This document shows positions 31,915-34,015 of a stretch of DNA of 34,015 bases, piece by piece (the first letter of the stretch is position 1; each line of letters opens with the position of its first letter). The notes under the pieces were generated by a model. It was given only the letters and a program-made list of their open reading frames with translations. It was not told the DNA's origin and searched no databases. The stretch spans positions 1 to 34,015 of the forward strand of contig NZ_JASCIQ010000061.1 of the NCBI RefSeq assembly GCF_029968035.1, read 5' to 3'. The DNA is from Streptomyces cavernicola (GTDB lineage Bacteria > Actinomycetota > Actinomycetes > Streptomycetales > Streptomycetaceae). Made by a program: the position numbers and the translations under genes.

Positions 31915-31923
31915 GTCGCAACC

Positions 31924-32427
31924 ATGAATGAGAAAGCGCCCCCACCCGGGGCTCTGGCCTTCGTGGCGGCGCTGGTCAACACCCTCGACGTCGCGACGGG
32001 AGCCGACTCCCTGGACACGGCGGAGGGCCGTGCGGAGTTCGGGGTGAGCGAGCGGGAGGCCGACGACGCCAAGGAGCTGCGCGAGGCGCTACGCGTCGCC
32101 TGCCTGGCGCACGCGGGCCATCGGCCGCACCGTACGACCCGGCCGCTCTCCCAACTCCTCGCGCACGCACCGCTGTTGGTGACCGTGGACGACTCGGGCG
32201 CGGCCCGACTGCAGCCGGCCGACCCGGCCCCGCTCGCCGCCCGCGTCGCGCACGCGATCGCCGAGGCCACGGCGGCGGGCACCTGGCTCCGCCTCAAGGC
32301 CTGCGAGGCCGGGGACTGCCTGTGGGCGTACTACGACCGCAGCCCGGCGGCCCGCCGCCGCTGGTGCTCGATGCAGGTGTGCGGCTCGCGGGCCAAGATG
32401 CGTACGTACCGGAGCCGGGCCAGGTGA
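31924..32427 (+). CDS. CGNR zinc-finger (ABATE-domain) putative regulator
   Basis: 167 aa. N-terminal ABATE-like domain (residues 1-115: FVAALVNTLD, READDAKELREALR) and a C-terminal CGNR-type zinc finger: LKACEAGDCLWAYYDRSPAA followed by RRRWCSMQVCGSRAKMRTYR. The four finger cysteines are present, but the name-giving CGNR reads CGSR. Such proteins are thought to be stress-responsive or transcriptional regulators. The start ATG at 31924 is 13 nt from the nearest GGAGG, too far for normal use, and may be leaderless. Divergent VOC gene and shared GGTAAC boxes suggest it regulates itself and its neighbour. Confidence 0.88.
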   Translation: MNEKAPPPGALAFVAALVNTLDVATGADSLDTAEGRAEFGVSEREADDAKELREALRVACLAHAGHRPHRTTRPLSQLLAHAPLLVTVDDSGAARLQPADPAPLAARVAHAIAEATAAGTWLRLKACEAGDCLWAYYDRSPAARRRWCSMQVCGSRAKMRTYRSRAR

Positions 32428-32448
32428 ACCGGGGCGCGCCCCGCACCT
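32422..32448. terminator. Short bidirectional hairpin between convergent genes
   Basis: AGGTG-aac-CGGGG-cgcg-CCCCG-CACCT: two stacked 5-bp stems with a 3-nt bulge, overlapping the CGNR stop codon and 34 bp beyond the UDP-glucose dehydrogenase stop. Confidence 0.5.
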
Positions 32449-32482
32449 GAAGAAGGCCCCGCACCCACGCCCTGAACCGCGC

Positions 32483-33808
32483 TCACGCCGCCGGACGCCC
32501 CATCGCCCGGTACGTCCAGCCCGCCTCGCGCCACAGCGTCGAGTCCAGGGCGTTGCGCCCGTCGAGCAGCACGCGCTGGCCGACCACTGCGCCCAGCTCG
32601 GCCGGGTCGAGGTCCCGGAACTCCCGCCACTCCGTCAGGTGCAGGACGACGTCCGCGCCCCGCACCGCGTCGAGTGCCGACTCCGCGTACCCGAGGGTCG
32701 GGAAGACCTGGCGGGCGTTGGCCATGCCCTTCGGGTCGTAGACCGTGACCTGGCCGCCCTGGAGGTGGATCTGTCCGGCGACGTTCAGCGCGGGGGAGTC
32801 GCGTACGTCGTCCGAGTCCGGCTTGAACGTCGCGCCGAGGACCGCGACCCGCTTGCCGAGGAAGGAGCCGCCGCCGAGCGCCTCACGGGCCAGCTCGACC
32901 ATGTGGCCGCGGCGCCGCATGTTGATGGAGTCGACCTCGCGCAGGAACGTCAGGGCCTGGTCGGCGCCCAGCTCGCCGGCGCGGGCCATGAACGCCCGGA
33001 TGTCCTTGGGCAGGCAGCCGCCGCCGAAGCCGATGCCGGCGCGCAGGAACTTCTTCCCGATCCGCTCGTCGTGCCCGATGGCCTCGGCCAGCTTCACCAC
33101 GTCGCCGCCGGCGGCCTCGCAGACCTCGGCCATGGCGTTGATGAAGGAGATCTTCGTGGCGAGGAAGGAGTTGGCGGAGGTCTTCACCAGCTCGGCCGTC
33201 GGGAAGTCCGTGACGACCAGCGGCGAGCCCTCGGCGATCGGCGTCGCGTACACCTCGCGCAGCAGCTTCTCCGCGCGCTCGCTCTCGACGCCCACCACGA
33301 TCCGGTCCGGGTGCAGGGTGTCCTGGACGGCGAAGCCCTCGCGCAGGAACTCCGGGTTCCAGGCCAGCTCGACCCCGTCCGGGAGCACCTCGGTGAGGCG
33401 GACCGCCGAGCCCACCGGGACCGTCGACTTGCCGACGACCAGGGAGCCCTCGCGGGCCACCGGGGCGAGCGAGGCGAAGGCGGCGTCGACGTAGCTCATG
33501 TCGCAGGCGTACTCGCCGTGCTTCTGCGGGGTGTTCACGCAGACGAAGTGCACGTCGCCGAAGGCGCCGAGCTCCTCCCAGGACGTGGTGAAGCGCAGCC
33601 GCCCGCTGGAGCCCTCGATGCCCGCGACGTGCTTCTGCAGCAGCTCCTCAAGGCCCGGCTCGTACATCGGCACGCGGCCCTGCGAGAGCAGTTCGATCTT
33701 CTCGGGTACGACGTCGAGCCCGAGCACTTCGAAGCCCAGCTCCGCCATGGCCGCTGCGTGGGTGGCGCCGAGGTAACCGGTGCCGATCACGGTGATCTTG
33801 AGGGCCAT
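32483..33808 (-). CDS. UDP-glucose 6-dehydrogenase
   Basis: NAD-dependent two-step oxidation of UDP-glucose to UDP-glucuronate, a precursor for envelope polysaccharides and glycosylated metabolites; cytosolic, 441 aa. ITVIGTGYLGATHAAAMAE is the N-terminal Rossmann loop. GRVPMYEPGLEELL, TPQKHGEY, KSTVPVGSA and NPEFLREGFAVQD follow in family order. The catalytic cysteine is C265 in GFGGGCLPKDIRAF, and VLGATFKPDSDDVRDSPAL marks the UDP-binding domain. Start at MALKIT (ATG 33806-33808) with GGAGC upstream; the frame continues 34 codons further without family similarity. It is divergent from the partial gene at the window edge. Confidence 0.95.
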   Translation of the reverse strand: MALKITVIGTGYLGATHAAAMAELGFEVLGLDVVPEKIELLSQGRVPMYEPGLEELLQKHVAGIEGSSGRLRFTTSWEELGAFGDVHFVCVNTPQKHGEYACDMSYVDAAFASLAPVAREGSLVVGKSTVPVGSAVRLTEVLPDGVELAWNPEFLREGFAVQDTLHPDRIVVGVESERAEKLLREVYATPIAEGSPLVVTDFPTAELVKTSANSFLATKISFINAMAEVCEAAGGDVVKLAEAIGHDERIGKKFLRAGIGFGGGCLPKDIRAFMARAGELGADQALTFLREVDSINMRRRGHMVELAREALGGGSFLGKRVAVLGATFKPDSDDVRDSPALNVAGQIHLQGGQVTVYDPKGMANARQVFPTLGYAESALDAVRGADVVLHLTEWREFRDLDPAELGAVVGQRVLLDGRNALDSTLWREAGWTYRAMGRPAA

Positions 33809-33945
33809 GAAGCTGCTCCAGAGGGGTGACGGGGGAAATGCGCTGCCCGAGCATAGTCGGGGCGGCGACCGGTGAAGGATCCGCTGCCGGGATCCTGTCG
33901 GGAACCTCACGTACGCCGATCCGGGGCCGGGCTCTAAAATCAGGG

Positions 33946-33963
33946 TTACTTAACGGTAGTTAG
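33946..33963. promoter_or_regulatory. Imperfect palindrome, candidate operator
   Basis: TTACTTAACGGTAGTTAG has TA steps placed symmetrically about a central CG (xTAxxTAxCGxTAxxTAx), resembling TetR-family operators. It lies 22 bp before the TTG of the edge gene in an otherwise GC-rich region. Confidence 0.4.
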
Positions 33964-33985
33964 CGCACTTGGGGAGTGAGAGATC

Positions 33986-34015
33986 TTGGCGGGCAACACG
34001 GATTCGTCGGCTTTT
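33986..34015 (+). CDS. Start of a gene cut by the window edge
   Basis: TTG preceded by GGGGAG gives MAGNTDSSAF before the window ends. Only ten codons are visible, so the product cannot be identified from sequence. From remembered synteny an acyl-CoA dehydrogenase is possible next to UDP-glucose dehydrogenase, but these residues do not show it. Confidence 0.45.
   Translation, partial: MAGNTDSSAF

Overview
The window is high-G+C actinobacterial DNA, almost certainly Streptomyces. Codon third positions are strongly G/C, GTG starts and 4-bp GTGA/ATGA overlaps are common, and the gene set (HutF-type histidine catabolism, a SigB/F-family sigma factor with partner-switching genes, LAXTG surface proteins, purK-purE, POT transporter) is typical. 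From memory the order resembles, in inverted orientation, the S. coelicolor region around SCO3051-SCO3075; I could not check this. No rRNA, tRNA, CRISPR array or insertion sequence was seen.

Layout. 1-3403: an NCS1 permease and a divergent RpiR-type regulator flank a 25-bp palindrome; next comes a small toxin-antitoxin-like pair whose PIN toxin carries a one-base frameshift. 3419-6336: an APC permease and a fold-III PLP decarboxylase. 6480-12206: histidine utilisation, with urocanase (hutU), an M20 amidohydrolase, formimidoylglutamate deiminase (hutF) and imidazolonepropionase (hutI). hutH is absent, and the M20 enzyme may take the place of the missing formylglutamate deformylase. 12358-14895: a SigI-like sigma factor facing an STAS anti-anti-sigma factor, followed by an RsbW-like kinase; a good SigB-type promoter lies before the STAS gene.

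15099-19571: four exported or membrane-anchored proteins. An LPQTG protein is followed, after a repeat-bearing gap, by three genes joined by GTGA overlaps: a DUF916-like protein, a neocarzinostatin-like membrane protein, and an LAETG protein with two copies of the domain found in the LPQTG protein. The set resembles the WxL surface loci of Firmicutes but has no obvious WxL protein. It is my best candidate for an undescribed system. 19701-25455: a secreted esterase, a POT peptide transporter, a two-component pair split by a repeat, and a GtrA-family protein. 25675-27368: purK-purE.

27679-34015: an M19 dipeptidase, then a paralogue that has lost nearly all metal ligands (a likely pseudoenzyme), a hypothetical protein, a VOC protein, a CGNR-type regulator behind five GGTAAC boxes, UDP-glucose dehydrogenase, and the first codons of one more gene.

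A dispersed GC-rich repeat family (cores CCGGCGTTTGAGGA and GGGGCGCGGGGAACTGCGCG) occupies most longer intergenic gaps and in one place is translated as the N-terminus of the M20 enzyme. Several genes lack a Shine-Dalgarno and have a -10-like hexamer 6-7 nt before the start, suggesting leaderless mRNAs.
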